Positions 6,584-6,645 of a DNA stretch of 6,645 bases are shown here, one piece after another. The stretch comes from Ferrithrix thermotolerans DSM 19514 (GTDB lineage Bacteria > Actinomycetota > Acidimicrobiia > Acidimicrobiales > Ilumatobacteraceae). The stretch's first letter is position 1. Each line of letters opens with the position of its first letter. Below the pieces are notes generated by a model. It ran no database searches and was not told the origin of the DNA. It saw nothing but the letters and a program-made list of their open reading frames with translations. The stretch lies in contig CAMAQQ010000070.1 of NCBI GenBank assembly GCA_945860575.1, forward strand, positions 1 to 6,645, in the 5' to 3' direction. Position numbers and translations under genes: made by a program.

Positions 6584-6645
6584 GTTTTTTGGATATTGCA
6601 AATTGGTGAACTACAAAACAACACACGACCCCACCAAGTCGTCCT

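Noticed and set aside
6573..6626. Longer binding-protein form starting at a GTG at 6626
   Set aside because: No SD ahead of it. The ATG at 6572 has AAGGGG at good spacing, and the Tat motif then sits at a normal distance from the N-terminus.
6625..6642. Small hairpin ACGAC/GTCGT with an 8-base loop, followed by T-rich minus-strand sequence
   Set aside because: A 5-bp stem is near chance level and the T-run is interrupted. It may be part of a terminator for an unseen upstream gene, but the window cuts it off.
6585..6645. Possible promoter upstream of the binding-protein gene (e.g. TTGTTT-17-CAATAT)
   Set aside because: Both boxes match only 3 of 6 positions, and other weak pairs fit equally well. 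The real promoter may lie beyond the window edge.

Overview
The window holds a complete four-gene peptide-type ABC importer operon on the minus strand (about 956..6572). Facing it on the plus strand is the 3' part of a folate-binding aminomethyltransferase-domain gene, probably the C-terminal half of a dimethylglycine/sarcosine dehydrogenase-like oxidoreductase (1..900). Base composition is moderate (near half G+C by eye), and coding density is very high. A twin-arginine solute-binding protein, a fused double ATPase and a probable leaderless start are all compatible with a free-living actinobacterium, possibly an aquatic acidimicrobial lineage. That placement is a low-confidence inference: there is no rRNA or marker gene here.

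Layout from left to right: (1) 1..900, plus strand, 5'-truncated GcvT-like/dimethylglycine dehydrogenase-like gene. (2) 901..955, a short, very GC-rich convergent junction with a small hairpin. (3) 956..2983, minus strand, a 675-aa protein with two fused ABC ATPases. (4) 2980..3864, minus, DppC-type permease. (5) 3861..4817, minus, DppB-type permease. (6) 4818..4931, the only real intergenic gap of the operon. Read in the direction of transcription it contains an AT-only palindrome, a strong rho-independent terminator, and then a well-spaced -35/-10 pair whose predicted start site lies almost on the DppB start codon. (7) 4932..6572, minus, Tat-exported family 5 solute-binding protein (SBP). 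(8) 6573..6645, upstream region with a clear Shine-Dalgarno (SD) but no convincing promoter.

How the genes work together: the extracytoplasmic binding protein captures a peptide or other small amino compound and delivers it to the DppB/DppC heterodimeric channel. The fused ATPase, carrying both nucleotide-binding domains on one chain, powers import. Transcription order is SBP, terminator/promoter, DppB, DppC, ATPase. The last three genes are joined by two 4-base ATGA overlaps, so they are probably translationally coupled. The terminator after the SBP gene should give much more SBP transcript than permease/ATPase transcript, which is the usual stoichiometry for such importers.

The region looks like an ordinary metabolic/transport locus. 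I found no mobile element, CRISPR array, RNA gene or clear novel system. The points most worth a second look are the terminator-plus-promoter switch in the gap, the duplicated four-cysteine motif in the fused ATPase, the missing EAA-loop glycine in the DppC subunit, and the Tat-dependent, non-lipoprotein SBP with a Cx3C pair.
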